This document shows positions 1 through 9,258 of a stretch of DNA of 64,000 nt, piece after piece. Under the pieces are notes generated by a model, which saw nothing but the letters and a program-made list of their open reading frames with translations, ran no database searches and was not told where the DNA came from. The stretch is from NCBI RefSeq assembly GCF_001590865.1, contig NZ_BBUY01000010.1:125767-189766 (forward strand), written 5' to 3'. A program made the translations under genes and the position numbers. The stretch comes from Streptomyces sp. NBRC 110611. Lineage in GTDB: Bacteria > Actinomycetota > Actinomycetes > Streptomycetales > Streptomycetaceae. Position 1 is the first letter of the stretch. Each line of letters starts with the position of its first letter.

Positions 1-107
1 AGTCCGGAGGGGCGCACCCGTGACGTACAGCCCCGCGCAGCGGAAAACAGCCCGCCGCCAGGCGACACGGCGGGAAAGCCAAAAACGTGGGAAGGCAGCC
101 AAACGCA
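1..107 (+). repeat. Dispersed repeat, copy 1 (truncated by window edge)
   Basis: Bases 1-43 are identical to 27261-27303, and the rest matches 27304-27366 with a few substitutions and short indels. A further, more diverged copy lies inverted at about 27000-27146. Shared blocks include CGGCGGGAAAGCCAAAAACG (about 69-86 here). The element reaches the left window edge, so its full length here is unknown, and it ends within a few bases of the first kinase start. I do not recognise it as an insertion sequence, and there is no transposase. It may be a small non-autonomous or intergenic repeat family. Confidence 0.85.
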
Positions 108-110
108 GTG

Positions 111-1622
111 ATGCTCACCATCGACGTCGGCACCACGGTGATCAAGTCCGTCGTCTTCGACGACCACGGCGCCGAGATCGCCGTCGCCCGGCACGCCACC
201 GAGGTGCTGCGCCCGCACCCCGGCTGGGCCGAACAGGACATGGACGCCGTCTGGGACGCCGTCGTCCGTACGGTCCGCACTGTGCTGGACGGGCTGGCCG
301 ACCCGGTGTGGCTGGTGTCCTTCACCGCCCAGGGCGACGGCTCCTGGCTCGTCGACGACCGCGGCCGCCCCACCGGACCCGCCATCCTGTGGTCCGACGG
401 CCGCGCCGGGGACCTGCTCACCGCCTGGCGGCGGGACGGCGTCCTGGAGGCGGCCTTCCGCCGCAACGGCTCGCTGACCTGTGCCGGGATGCCCAACGCG
501 CTGTTCAGCTGGCTCGCCGCGCACGATCCGGACCGGCTGGCCCGCTCCGCCACCTCGCTCACCGCCGCCGGCTGGCTCTTCCTGCGCCTCACCGGAGTCC
601 GCGCCAGCGATGAATCGGACGCCTCCGCCCCGTTCCTCGACCACACCACCGGCGACTACGACCCGTACATCCTCGAACTGTTCGGCCTCACCCCGTACCG
701 GCGGCTGCTGCCCACCGTCCTGGGCGAGGAGCAGCGGATCGCCGAGATCACCGGCACCGCCGCAGCGGAGCTCGGGCTGCCGGCCGGGCTCCCGGTGGTG
801 ATGGCGCCCTACGACATCGCCGCCACGGCCCGCGGTGTCGGCGTGGTCAACCCCGGCCAGGCCTGTGGCATCCTCGGCACCACGCTCTGCACCGAGATCG
901 TCCGTACGGAGATCGACACCACCGGCGAGCCGGCCGGTGTCAACATCGCCTACCGCGGGCGGGAGCGGGTGCTGCGCGCCTTCCCCACCCTCAACGGCGC
1001 CGAGGTGCTCGGCTGGGCGGCGCGGCTGCTGCACCTGCCGGGCCCGCCGGAGCTGGCGCGGCTGGCCTTCGAGTCCGAACCGGGTGCCCGGGGCCTGATG
1101 TTCCTGCCGTACCTCTCCCCGGCGGGCGAGCGCGCCCCCTTCCTCGACCCGGCCGCCCGCGGCTCCTTCTGGGGGCTGTCCCTGGAGCACACCCCCGCCG
1201 ACCTGGCGCGCGCGGTCTTCGACGGGCTCTCGCTGGTCCTGCGGGACTCGCTGGCCGCCGCCCGTACGGACATCAGCGAACTGCGGCTGTGCGGCGGCGG
1301 TGCCAACAGCGACGCCTGGTGCGCACTGATCGCGGATGCGACGGGCCTGCCCACCGCCCGCTCCGGCGACACCGAACTGGGCGCCAAGGGCGCCTTCCTC
1401 ACCGGCCTGGTCCGCACCGGCGCCGAGTCCAGCATGCACCGGGCCGCCGACAAGTACGTCCGGATGCAGCGCGGTTGGGAGCCCGATTCGGAGCGTGCGG
1501 CGTTCTATGCCGCGCGTTACGAGGACTTCCTCCGGTGGCGCGGGCTCGCCCGGGAGGCGGGCTGGCGCCCCGGCGCCGCCACCGGTCCCGCCGTCCCCAC
1601 CCCTGGAGGCACCCTTGTCTGA
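111..1622 (+). CDS. FGGY-family carbohydrate kinase (first of a tandem pair)
   Basis: This is an ATP-dependent sugar or polyol kinase, about 503 aa, the normal length for the family. The N-terminal ATPase lobe opens at once with IDVGTTVIKSVVFD. The second lobe carries GILGTTLC and the late LRLCGGGANSDAWC motif. The catalytic-base region is APYDIAATARG. The ATG at 111 is chosen because the FGGY fold starts directly after it; GTG at 108 or 87 is possible. Everything upstream of the start is the dispersed repeat, so the native promoter may have been displaced, or the N-terminus trimmed by a residue or two. It overlaps the next kinase by 8 bases, so the two are translationally coupled. Substrate unknown; with the downstream genes a pentulose, tetrulose or polyol is plausible. 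Confidence 0.88.
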   Translation: MLTIDVGTTVIKSVVFDDHGAEIAVARHATEVLRPHPGWAEQDMDAVWDAVVRTVRTVLDGLADPVWLVSFTAQGDGSWLVDDRGRPTGPAILWSDGRAGDLLTAWRRDGVLEAAFRRNGSLTCAGMPNALFSWLAAHDPDRLARSATSLTAAGWLFLRLTGVRASDESDASAPFLDHTTGDYDPYILELFGLTPYRRLLPTVLGEEQRIAEITGTAAAELGLPAGLPVVMAPYDIAATARGVGVVNPGQACGILGTTLCTEIVRTEIDTTGEPAGVNIAYRGRERVLRAFPTLNGAEVLGWAARLLHLPGPPELARLAFESEPGARGLMFLPYLSPAGERAPFLDPAARGSFWGLSLEHTPADLARAVFDGLSLVLRDSLAAARTDISELRLCGGGANSDAWCALIADATGLPTARSGDTELGAKGAFLTGLVRTGAESSMHRAADKYVRMQRGWEPDSERAAFYAARYEDFLRWRGLAREAGWRPGAATGPAVPTPGGTLV

Positions 1623-3126
1623 CCTGCACCGCCCCGGCCCCGCCGCTCCCGCCCCCGACGGCGTCTGGCTCGGCCTGGACCTCGGCACCCAGAGCGCACG
1701 CTGCGCCGCCGTCGACGGCACCGGACAGGTGCTCGCCACCGCCGCCCGTCCGCTGACCAGCCGGCGCGACGGCAACCGGCACGAACAGGACCCCGAGGAG
1801 TGGTGGCGCGCGCTCGCCGCCGCCTGCCGGGACGCCCTCGCGGACGTCGACCCGCGGCGGATCCGCGGACTCGCCGTCGACGGCACCTCCGGGACGATCC
1901 TGCTCGCCGACGCCCACGGCACCCCGCTCACCCCGGGGCTCATGTACGACGACGGGCGCGCCGCCGAGCAGGCCACCGCCGTCAACACCGCCGGGGCCGC
2001 GGTCTGGCAGGAGCTGGGCTACCGCAGCATGCAGCCGTCCTGGGCGCTGCCCAAGCTCGTCTCGGTGCTCGCCGGCGCCGCACGCCTCCCGGCCGGGGCC
2101 CGGCTGCTGCACCAGACCGACCTGATCACCTGGCGGCTGGCGGGCCGTCAGGTCGCCGCCGACGCCGGCCACGCCCTCAAGACCGGCTACCACCTCGTAG
2201 AGGAGCGCTGGCCCGACCGGGTGATGGTCGAACTCGGCGTCCCCGAGGGGATGCTGCCCGAGGTGGTGCGTCCGGGCAGCGTGCTCGGCAGTGTGTGTGC
2301 GGAGGCCGCCGGGGCCACCGGCATCCCGGAGGGGACCGCGATCGTCGCCGGGACGACCGACGGCTGTGCCGCGCAGATCGGCGCCGGGGCGCTCGCACCG
2401 GGCGCCTGGAACTCGGTGCTGGGCACCACCCTCGTCCTCAAGGGCAGCAGCCCGCACCTGGTCCGCGACCCGGCGGGCGTCGTCTACTGCCACCGCGGCC
2501 CCGGCGACAGCTGGCTGCCGGGAGGCGCGTCCAGCAGCGGCGCCGGTGTCCTCGCCCGGCGCTTCCCCGGCGCCGACCTGGACGCGCTCACTGCCCGGGC
2601 CGCGGCCCTGGACCCGGACGCGGTCGCCTATCCGCTGGTCGCCGGCGGCGGCGAACGCTTCCCGTTCCGCGCCCCCGACGCCGAACCCTTCCTGCTCGGC
2701 CATGCCCCCACCCGCGCCGCCGAGTTCCACGCCTGCCTGCTCGGCGTCGCCTGCCTCGAACGGCTCTGCTTCGACTACCTCGACCACCTGGGCGCACCCG
2801 TCGGCGGCCCGCTCACCCTCACCGGCGGCGGCGCCCGCAACGCCTACTGGTGCCAGCTGCGCGCCGACGTCCTCGGGCGTCCCGTACGGCTGCCCGCCCA
2901 GGCCGAGGGCGCCATCGGCATGGCGGTCCTGGCCGCCACCTCCTCCGGCGTCGGCCTCCAGGAGGCGGCCGCCGCCATGGTCCGGACCGACCGGGAGCTG
3001 ACGCCCGGGCCGGAGCGCACCGCCCGCTGGGCCCCCGTCTACCTCCGCTTCATCGACGAACTCACCCGCCGCGGCTGGCTCGGCCGGGCAGTGGCCGACC
3101 ACGCCCGCAGGAGGGCAGCACAGTGA
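1615..3126 (+). CDS. FGGY-family carbohydrate kinase (second of a tandem pair)
   Basis: This kinase is about 503 aa. I place its start at a TTG at 1615, behind a GGAGG at about 1604-1608 and overlapping the end of the first kinase. The ATPase fold begins at residue 19 or so (LGLDLGTQSARCAAVDG). It has the conserved GTTDGCAAQIG segment with the catalytic Asp, a second-lobe SVLGTTLV, and LTGGGARNAYWCQL near the C-terminus. An in-frame opening continues upstream to 1336 but lies inside the first kinase and is not used. The two kinases are not close copies, so they probably act on different compounds, or one is regulatory. The stop overlaps the next start (GTGA). Confidence 0.88.
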   Translation: MSDLHRPGPAAPAPDGVWLGLDLGTQSARCAAVDGTGQVLATAARPLTSRRDGNRHEQDPEEWWRALAAACRDALADVDPRRIRGLAVDGTSGTILLADAHGTPLTPGLMYDDGRAAEQATAVNTAGAAVWQELGYRSMQPSWALPKLVSVLAGAARLPAGARLLHQTDLITWRLAGRQVAADAGHALKTGYHLVEERWPDRVMVELGVPEGMLPEVVRPGSVLGSVCAEAAGATGIPEGTAIVAGTTDGCAAQIGAGALAPGAWNSVLGTTLVLKGSSPHLVRDPAGVVYCHRGPGDSWLPGGASSSGAGVLARRFPGADLDALTARAAALDPDAVAYPLVAGGGERFPFRAPDAEPFLLGHAPTRAAEFHACLLGVACLERLCFDYLDHLGAPVGGPLTLTGGGARNAYWCQLRADVLGRPVRLPAQAEGAIGMAVLAATSSGVGLQEAAAAMVRTDRELTPGPERTARWAPVYLRFIDELTRRGWLGRAVADHARRRAAQ

Positions 3127-3740
3127 CCGACTTCATCCTGGTACGTCATGGCGAGACCATCTGGCACGCGGAGAACCGCTACGCCGGCCGCACGGACGTG
3201 CCGCTCACCGAGCACGGCCGCGCCCAGGCCGCCGCCCTCGCCACCTGGGCCGCCGGCGCCGGTCTCACCGCCGTCCGGAGCTCTCCGCTCTCCCGGGCCC
3301 GGCTCACCGCCGCGCCCGCCGCCGCGGCCTGCGGCCTGATCCCGCGCGTCGACGAGCGGCTCTACGAGGTCGACTTCGGCCAGGGCGAGGGGCTGACCAG
3401 GGACGAGATGCGGGCACGCTTCCCCGAGCGGCTGGCCGCCTTCCTCGCCGACCCGGTGGACGACCACCTGCCCGGCGGCGAACACCCCCGGCACGCCGCC
3501 GCACGCGCCGCCGACTGCCTCGCCGACATCGCCCGTGAACAGCCGCACGGCCGGGTCCTGCTGGTCGCGCACTCCACCCTCCTCCGGGTCCTGCTCTGCC
3601 ATCTGCTGGACATCCCGCTCGCCGGCTACCGCCGGGTCTTCCCCGAGCTGCGCAACGGCGCGCTCACCGAGATCCGCGTCGAGCACGGCCGGACCGCGCT
3701 CCTCACCTTCAACGCCCCGGCCACCTCCGCGCTCCACTGA
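3123..3740 (+). CDS. Histidine phosphatase family protein (phosphoglycerate-mutase fold)
   Basis: This 205-aa protein has the branch-1 histidine phosphatase signature LVRHGET at residues 6-12, which supplies the phospho-accepting His, and the second catalytic His in LLVAHSTLLR at about 144-153. SSPLSRARLTA is the usual phosphate-pocket arginine region. The GTG start at 3123 overlaps the kinase stop by four bases. Members are cofactor-dependent mutases or, more often in such operons, sugar-phosphate phosphatases. Between kinases and a dehydrogenase it may recycle or dephosphorylate an intermediate. The exact substrate cannot be read from the sequence. Confidence 0.88.
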   Translation: MTDFILVRHGETIWHAENRYAGRTDVPLTEHGRAQAAALATWAAGAGLTAVRSSPLSRARLTAAPAAAACGLIPRVDERLYEVDFGQGEGLTRDEMRARFPERLAAFLADPVDDHLPGGEHPRHAAARAADCLADIAREQPHGRVLLVAHSTLLRVLLCHLLDIPLAGYRRVFPELRNGALTEIRVEHGRTALLTFNAPATSALH

Positions 3741-3771
3741 CCGCACCACCCCCTCAGGAGAAAGCCCCGCC

Positions 3772-4809
3772 ATGACCACCACCGTCCTCGCCGCCGGCAA
3801 CCACTTCATCCGCCCCGGCCTGTTCACCGAGGCCGTGCGCGCGGCCGCCGGGAACACCCCGCTGGACATCCGCGAGCTCCGGTTCGACTGGCCCCACACC
3901 GCCTTCGGCCCGGTCGCCGAGGTCATCGAGGCCTCCGGCAGTGAGGAGCAGATGATCGAGGCCCTGCGGGGCGTCGAGATCTGCGTCACCGAGCACGGCC
4001 CGCTCACCGAACGCGTCCTCGCCCATGCGCCCGGCCTGAAGCTCTTCTGCACCAGCCGCGGCGGGCCGGTCAACGCCAACCTCGAAGCCGCCACCCGGTA
4101 CGGCGTCCCGGTCTGCTACGCCCCCGGCCGGAACGCCACCGCCACCGCCGAGCACACCCTCACCCTGCTGCTCGCCGCGGCCCGCGGTGTCGGCGACACC
4201 CACGCCGATCTGCGCCGCGGCAACTGGCGCGGCGACTACTACGACTACGACAACTGCGGCATCGAGATCGACGGCACCACCGTCGGCCTGATCGGCTTCG
4301 GCGCCATCGGCAGCCGGGTCGCCGGGGTGCTGGCCGCGATGGGCGCCCAGGTCCTCGTCCACGACCCGTACGTGCGCCCCGAGGCGCTGGCGGGCCGCGC
4401 CGAACAGGTCCCGCTCGACGAGCTGCTGAGCCGCTCCCGCATCGTCTCGCTGCACGCCCGGGTGACCGAGGAGACCATGGGCATGATCGGCCGCGATCAG
4501 ATCGCCGCCCTGCCGCGCGGCGCGATCCTGGTCAACTGCGCCCGCGGCGCGCTGCTCGACTACGACGCGGTCTGCGACGCTCTGGACTCCGGACACCTGG
4601 CCGGTGCCGGTTTCGACGTCTTCCCCGAGGAGCCCCTGCCCGCCGGGTCCCGGCTGCTGACCGCCCCCGGTGTCGTCCTCACCCCGCACATCGCCGGCGG
4701 CAGCCGGCAGGTCGCGCACAAGGCGGCGGCGATGGCCGCCGCCGAGGTGGGCCGCTATCTGCGCGGGGAACCGCTGGTCCACTGCGCCAACCCGGAAGTG
4801 CTGAGGTAG
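3772..4809 (+). CDS. NAD-dependent D-2-hydroxyacid dehydrogenase (phosphoglycerate-dehydrogenase-like)
   Basis: This 345-aa protein has the two-domain D-isomer-specific 2-hydroxyacid dehydrogenase layout. The NAD fold has VGLIGFGAIGSRVAGVL followed by the adenosine-ribose Asp in VLVHDPY. The catalytic triad is visible: Arg in VNCARGALLD, Glu in FDVFPEEPL and His in LTPHIAGGSRQ. A good ribosome site (AGGAGA) lies about 13 bases before ATG. It is the last gene of the kinase operon, 31 bases after the phosphatase. It probably oxidises or reduces a hydroxyacid end product of the sugar route rather than acting in serine biosynthesis. It lacks the C-terminal ACT domain of SerA-type enzymes. Confidence 0.88.
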   Translation: MTTTVLAAGNHFIRPGLFTEAVRAAAGNTPLDIRELRFDWPHTAFGPVAEVIEASGSEEQMIEALRGVEICVTEHGPLTERVLAHAPGLKLFCTSRGGPVNANLEAATRYGVPVCYAPGRNATATAEHTLTLLLAAARGVGDTHADLRRGNWRGDYYDYDNCGIEIDGTTVGLIGFGAIGSRVAGVLAAMGAQVLVHDPYVRPEALAGRAEQVPLDELLSRSRIVSLHARVTEETMGMIGRDQIAALPRGAILVNCARGALLDYDAVCDALDSGHLAGAGFDVFPEEPLPAGSRLLTAPGVVLTPHIAGGSRQVAHKAAAMAAAEVGRYLRGEPLVHCANPEVLR

Positions 4810-4835
4810 GCCGTTCCGCCCGGCCGGTGTCCGCG

Positions 4836-4877
4836 CACGACGGAGGCCACCACCGTACGGTGGTGGCCTCCGTCGTG
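4836..4877. terminator. Perfect 42-base palindrome, bidirectional terminator
   Basis: Two 21-base arms are exact reverse complements (left arm begins CACGACGGAGGCC, right arm ends GGCCTCCGTCGTG). There is no separate spacer, so a tight loop forms at the centre. It sits between the convergent dehydrogenase and lysX genes. No U-run follows, as is usual in high-GC actinomycetes. Confidence 0.85.
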
Positions 4878-4908
4878 TCGCCGTCGGGTCCGCCCGTGAG
4901 GGCCGCGG

Positions 4909-7900
4909 TCAGCGCCGGCGGACCAGCGGGAAGGGCAGCGTCTCGCGGATCGACAGGCCGGTCAGGAACATCACCAGCCGGTCCACGCCGATGCCCAGAC
5001 CACCGGTCGGCGGCATCGCGTACTCCAGGGCCTGGAGGAAGTCCTCGTCCAGCTCCATCGCCTCCGGGTCACCGCCGGCCGCCAGCAGCGACTGCGCGGT
5101 GAGCCGGCGGCGCTGCTCGACCGGGTCGGTCAGCTCCGAGTAGGCGGTGCCCAGTTCGGTGCCGAACGCGACCAGGTCCCAGCGCTCGGCGAGCCGCGGG
5201 TCCTTGCGGTGCTGCCGGGTCAGCGGCGAGACATCGGTGGGGAAGTCCTTGTAGAAGGTGGGCAGCGTGGTCTTCTCCTCGACCAGCCGCTCGTACATCT
5301 CCAGCACGATGTCGCCGCGGCCCATGTCCGGCCGGACCGGCACCGCCGACGCCTGGCACAGCCGGCGCAGCGCATCCGGGCCGGTGTCCGCGTCGACCTC
5401 CTCGCCGAGCGCCTCGGAGATCGCCCCGTAGACGGTCTTGACCGGCCAGATCCCCGAGATGTCGTGCTCGACCAGCCGCCCGTTGGCGTCCGCCTTGCGG
5501 GCGGTGGCGCTGCCGAACGCGGAGATCGCCGCGCCCTGGATCAGCTCCCGGGTCAGGTCGAGCATCACGTCGTAGTCGGCGAACGCCTGGTACGCCTCCA
5601 GCATCGTGAACTCGGGGTTGTGCTTGTAGGAGATGCCCTCGTTGCGGAAGGTCCGCCCCATCTCGAAGACCTTCTCCATACCGCCCACGCACAGCCGCTT
5701 GAGGTACAGCTCCGGTGCGATGCGCAGGTACAGGTCGAGGTCGTAGGCGTTGATGTGGGTGTGGAACGGGCGGGCGTTGGCGCCACCGTGGATCTGCTGC
5801 AGCATCGGGGTCTCGACCTCGAGGTAGCCGCGGTCGATCAGCCCCTGGCGCAGCGCCTGCACGGCCGTGCTGCGGGCCCGCAGGTTGTCCCGGGCGTCCG
5901 TCGAGACGACCAGGTCCACATAGCGCTGGCGGACCTTGGCCTCCGGGTCGGACAGGCCGCGCCGCTTGTCCGGCAGCGGGCGCAGGCACTTGGCCGTCAG
6001 CCGCCACTGCGAGACGAACACGGTCAGCTCACCGCGGTCACTGGTGCCGACCTCGCCCTCGGCCTCGACGTGGTCACCGAGGTCGACGTCCGACCCGAAG
6101 CGGGCCAGCAGCCCGGGGCCGCTGTCGTCCCGGGTCAACGCGATCTGCAGATCGCCCGACCAGTCCCGGAGCACCGCGAAGAGCACCCCGCCGTGGTCCC
6201 GGGTGAGCAGCACCCGGCCGGCGATGCTGACGGTCTTGCCGGTACGCGTCCCCGGCTCCAGGTCCGGGTGGTCCTCGCGGACCTCGCCCAGGGTGTGGGT
6301 ACGCTCCACGCCCACCGGATACGGGTCGGTGCCCGCCGCGCGCAGCCGCTCCAGCTTGCGGTGGCGCACCCGTACCTGCTCGGGCAGCGCCGCCAGCTCC
6401 TGCTCGCGCAGCTCCTCCTCGGTGGCCGGTGCCGCCCGCACCAGGCCGAGTTCGTCGAGCGACGGCAGACCGGCCGTGCTCGCCGGCGCCAGCATCTTCC
6501 GCTTCCGGTGGCCCTTGCCCCACAGCTGGCCCAGGCTCGGTACGGCCACGAAGCCCTCGGCGATACCGGAGCCCAGGGCGATCCGGGCCAGGGCGCCGGC
6601 GTCCGCGTAGCACAGGAACCGCGGGTACCACTCGGGGTTGTACTTGGCGTTGGAGCGGTAGAGCGCCTCCAGCTGCCACCACTTGGAGAAGAAGAGCAGC
6701 AGCCGGCGCCAGACCTTCAGCACCGGACCGGCGCCGATCCGGGCGCCCTCCTCGAAGGCGGCACGGAACACCGCGAAGTTCAGCGAGATCCGCCGCACCC
6801 CGAACGCCCCGGCCTGGGCGCAGAGCCGGGCCACCATGAACTCCATGACGCCGTTGGGCGCACTGCGGTCACGGCGCATCACATCGAGCGAGATGCCGTC
6901 CTTGCCCCAGGGGACGAAGGAGAGGAGCGCGATCATGTTGCCGTCGCTGTCGAACGCCTCGGCCAGCAGGCACTCCCCGTCCTCCGGGTCGCCCAGCCGG
7001 TCCAGCGCCATCGAGAAGCCGCGCTCGGTCTCGGTGTCCCGCCAGGCGTCCGCGCGGTGGATGACCTCCTGCATCTCCTCGTCGGTCAGCGCGGAGTGGC
7101 GCCGTACGCGGAAGGTCGCGCCGGCCCGCTCGACCCGGTTGACGGCCTGGCGGGTGACCCGCATCTCCCGGCCGTCCAGGTCGAAGTCCTTCACGTGCAG
7201 GATCGCTTCGTCGCCGAGCTGCAGCGCCCCCAGCCCGCAGCGGGCGAACGCCTTGGCGCCGCTCTCGCTGGCGCCCATCACGGCCGGCTGCCACCCGTAG
7301 CGTCCGGCGACCTCCAGCCACGCCTCGATCGCCTGCGTCCACGCCTCGCGGTCACCGACCGGGTCACCGCTGGCCAGGCAGACCCCGGCCTCGACGCGGT
7401 ACGTGACGGCGGCCTTGCCGCTGGGGGAGAAGACCACGGCCTTGTCGCGGCGGGTGGCGAAGTAGCCGAGCGAGTCCTGGCTGCCGTAACGGTCCAGCAG
7501 CGCCCGGATCCGGGCCTCCTCGTCGCCGTGCAGCGCGGCCTCCATGCGCTGCGAGCGGAACAGCGTGAGCGCGGCGTTCAGCAGCGCCAGCAGACCCAGC
7601 AGACCCAGGACGGTGCCGATCCAGTGCGGCGGATGGCCTTCGAACTCGTGGTTGCTGACCAGCCCGCCGAAGACACTGTTGGCGGCCCACAGCAGCCGGT
7701 CGCCGCCGCCGGCCTTCAAGGTGCCCGGCACCATTGCCACCAGACCCCAGCCGAGCAGCACCGCCGCGGCCAGTCCGCCGGCCAGTACCCCGATGGCCCG
7801 CAGGAACGCGCCGCGCCGGGTGATCGCGTAGAACTCGCGGTGCGAGACCAGCAGCAGCACCACCAGACCGGTGTTCAGCACCAGCGAGAAGGTGTACTCG

Positions 7901-8229
7901 CGGTACCCGTCGGCCAGGAACAGCGCGTCCGCCAGGATGACCAGTGCCATGTAGGCCACCAGGACCCACAGCGCCACGCGTTTGCGGGCGGTCAGCGCCG
8001 CGGCGAGGAGGAAGCAGAACGCCGCGTAGGCGAAGTTGGACGCCACCACGATGGTGAGCGTGTCCAGCCAGTAGGTCACCGGGTGGAGTGCGCGCCGGAG
8101 GGGCCCGATCAGCGCCGTCAGGGCGCAGTAGAGCCCCAGCGTGCTGAAGATGATGGCGAAGCCGTTGGGGATACGGCGCTGGAAGCGCCGCCACCCCGTG
8201 AGTTGATCCTGGTCCTGCACGGTGCTCAT
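4909..8229 (-). CDS. lysX: Bifunctional lysylphosphatidylglycerol synthase / lysyl-tRNA synthetase LysX
   Basis: This 1106-aa fusion links a membrane MprF-like half to a class II LysRS. The first ~230 residues hold about six to seven hydrophobic segments. Residues ~240-560 are the DUF2156 aminoacyl-transferase domain. From ~600 comes the LysRS: an OB-fold anticodon domain (KTVSIAGRVLLTRDHGG), motif 2 (GRTFRNEGISYKHNPEFT) and motif 3 (GGLGIGVDRLVMFLTG). The protein charges tRNA with lysine and transfers the lysine to phosphatidylglycerol, making the envelope more positive and resistant to cationic peptides, as known for the actinobacterial family. Start ATG at 8229. It is monocistronic between a palindromic terminator and a truncated transpeptidase gene. 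A housekeeping lysS is expected elsewhere. Confidence 0.95.
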   Translation of the reverse strand: MSTVQDQDQLTGWRRFQRRIPNGFAIIFSTLGLYCALTALIGPLRRALHPVTYWLDTLTIVVASNFAYAAFCFLLAAALTARKRVALWVLVAYMALVILADALFLADGYREYTFSLVLNTGLVVLLLVSHREFYAITRRGAFLRAIGVLAGGLAAAVLLGWGLVAMVPGTLKAGGGDRLLWAANSVFGGLVSNHEFEGHPPHWIGTVLGLLGLLALLNAALTLFRSQRMEAALHGDEEARIRALLDRYGSQDSLGYFATRRDKAVVFSPSGKAAVTYRVEAGVCLASGDPVGDREAWTQAIEAWLEVAGRYGWQPAVMGASESGAKAFARCGLGALQLGDEAILHVKDFDLDGREMRVTRQAVNRVERAGATFRVRRHSALTDEEMQEVIHRADAWRDTETERGFSMALDRLGDPEDGECLLAEAFDSDGNMIALLSFVPWGKDGISLDVMRRDRSAPNGVMEFMVARLCAQAGAFGVRRISLNFAVFRAAFEEGARIGAGPVLKVWRRLLLFFSKWWQLEALYRSNAKYNPEWYPRFLCYADAGALARIALGSGIAEGFVAVPSLGQLWGKGHRKRKMLAPASTAGLPSLDELGLVRAAPATEEELREQELAALPEQVRVRHRKLERLRAAGTDPYPVGVERTHTLGEVREDHPDLEPGTRTGKTVSIAGRVLLTRDHGGVLFAVLRDWSGDLQIALTRDDSGPGLLARFGSDVDLGDHVEAEGEVGTSDRGELTVFVSQWRLTAKCLRPLPDKRRGLSDPEAKVRQRYVDLVVSTDARDNLRARSTAVQALRQGLIDRGYLEVETPMLQQIHGGANARPFHTHINAYDLDLYLRIAPELYLKRLCVGGMEKVFEMGRTFRNEGISYKHNPEFTMLEAYQAFADYDVMLDLTRELIQGAAISAFGSATARKADANGRLVEHDISGIWPVKTVYGAISEALGEEVDADTGPDALRRLCQASAVPVRPDMGRGDIVLEMYERLVEEKTTLPTFYKDFPTDVSPLTRQHRKDPRLAERWDLVAFGTELGTAYSELTDPVEQRRRLTAQSLLAAGGDPEAMELDEDFLQALEYAMPPTGGLGIGVDRLVMFLTGLSIRETLPFPLVRRR

Positions 8230-8255
8230 TCCGTCACACTAGGGTCTGAAAGGGG

Positions 8256-9173
8256 TCAGCTGCTCGACGTGAGGGCGCTGTTTTGCCGGGGAAGGGACCG
8301 ACTGACAATCCGGTCTCCGATCCCGGTGTTCCGGTCGTCGCTCCCTCGTAGGGAGGACGATCGTACGGATGACGCGGTGACCTGGGTCCGGTCGCCCTCG
8401 GGGACCTTGCCACAATCCCGCGTCGCGGCCGAGTCGGGGCAACTCCGGCCGATGAGGAAATTGAGGTGGTAATCCTTCGCGAAGTAGCGGCCGCCCCCGG
8501 AGTCCACCCCGTTGAGGTCCGCCCGCAGCGTGAGCCTCGTGCCCGGTTTCGACGGCTTCGCGGGCCGCCAGTCCACCCGGTCCTTGCCGCTGTCGTCCCT
8601 GACCCAGGCCCACGCGCCGGTCACCCGGTCGTCGGCGGTGAGTGTCAGGCGCCGCTCCACCGTGGCCCGGTCGGTCACCGGGAAGTCGAAGGTGATCGTG
8701 ATCGGCCGGTCGGGGGCGATCACCGCGCCCTGCGAGCCGGGGTGGATGACCAGCTTGTTCAGCTTCTGCGCCTTCGCCGTGATCACCGACTCCTTGATCG
8801 CGCCGAGGCTGCCGCGCGGGTCCTTCGTTCGGGCGACGACGGAGTACTTGGTGTCCGGTGCGGCCTTCGCGCTGGACGTCCAGAGGGTGCCGTCGTCGCC
8901 GAGCCCGCCCGGCAGCTGCCGGCCCTGGGGGTCGGTGACCGTCACCGCGGTCAGCACCCCGCCCTCGGCGGTCACCGTGAGGTTGTCGCCGGCCTGGACG
9001 GTCCGGGTCCCGCTCGCCGCGCCCAGCACCACCTTCACCTGGCCGGTGGCGGACGCCGCCGACGCGCCGCCCCCGCAGGCGGTGAGCGCCGCGATCCCGA
9101 TCACCGGTATCAGGGCGAGCGCGGCACGCGCCGGCCGGGGAGGCCGGCGGCGGGGGGCGGGGGTCTGGCTCAT
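8256..9173 (-). pseudogene. Truncated L,D-transpeptidase: lipoprotein with Ig-like domain but no YkuD domain
   Basis: The 305-aa frame begins with a lipoprotein signal (lipobox LTAC, Cys at about 33), followed by two Ig-like stretches typical of the N-terminal half of actinobacterial L,D-transpeptidases (through YFAKDYHLNFLIGRS at about 245). In intact relatives a catalytic YkuD domain of ~130 residues with a SHGC-type motif follows. Here the sequence turns into ~60 low-complexity Ser/Arg-rich residues with no HG or catalytic Cys in any frame. The catalytic half is therefore deleted, and the tail is probably read from unrelated sequence. The stable exported Ig part could still be made, so it may act as a cell-wall lipoprotein, but it cannot be a transpeptidase. 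Start ATG at 9173 has a GGAAAG seven bases upstream. Confidence 0.75.
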
Positions 9174-9258
9174 AGACGGCTTTCCGTGTGGCGCGGGGGA
9201 GGGCGGCGATGTCGGCCGCTAAGACGGATGATTCGCACGCTCCGTTGCGAGGAGTGAT

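Noticed and set aside
20..613. Frame starting in the repeat and crossing the first kinase in another frame
   Set aside because: Arg-rich shadow; copies of the repeat do not share a common protein beyond a dozen residues.
1399..3102. 567-codon minus-strand frame opposite the second kinase
   Set aside because: Gly/Ala/Asp-rich shadow of a clear FGGY kinase gene.
5209..8472. 1087-codon open frame on the plus strand opposite lysX
   Set aside because: Composition is shadow-like (Arg/Gln/Leu/His repeats), no domain is seen, and lysX on the other strand is unmistakable. Long antisense frames are normal at this GC content.
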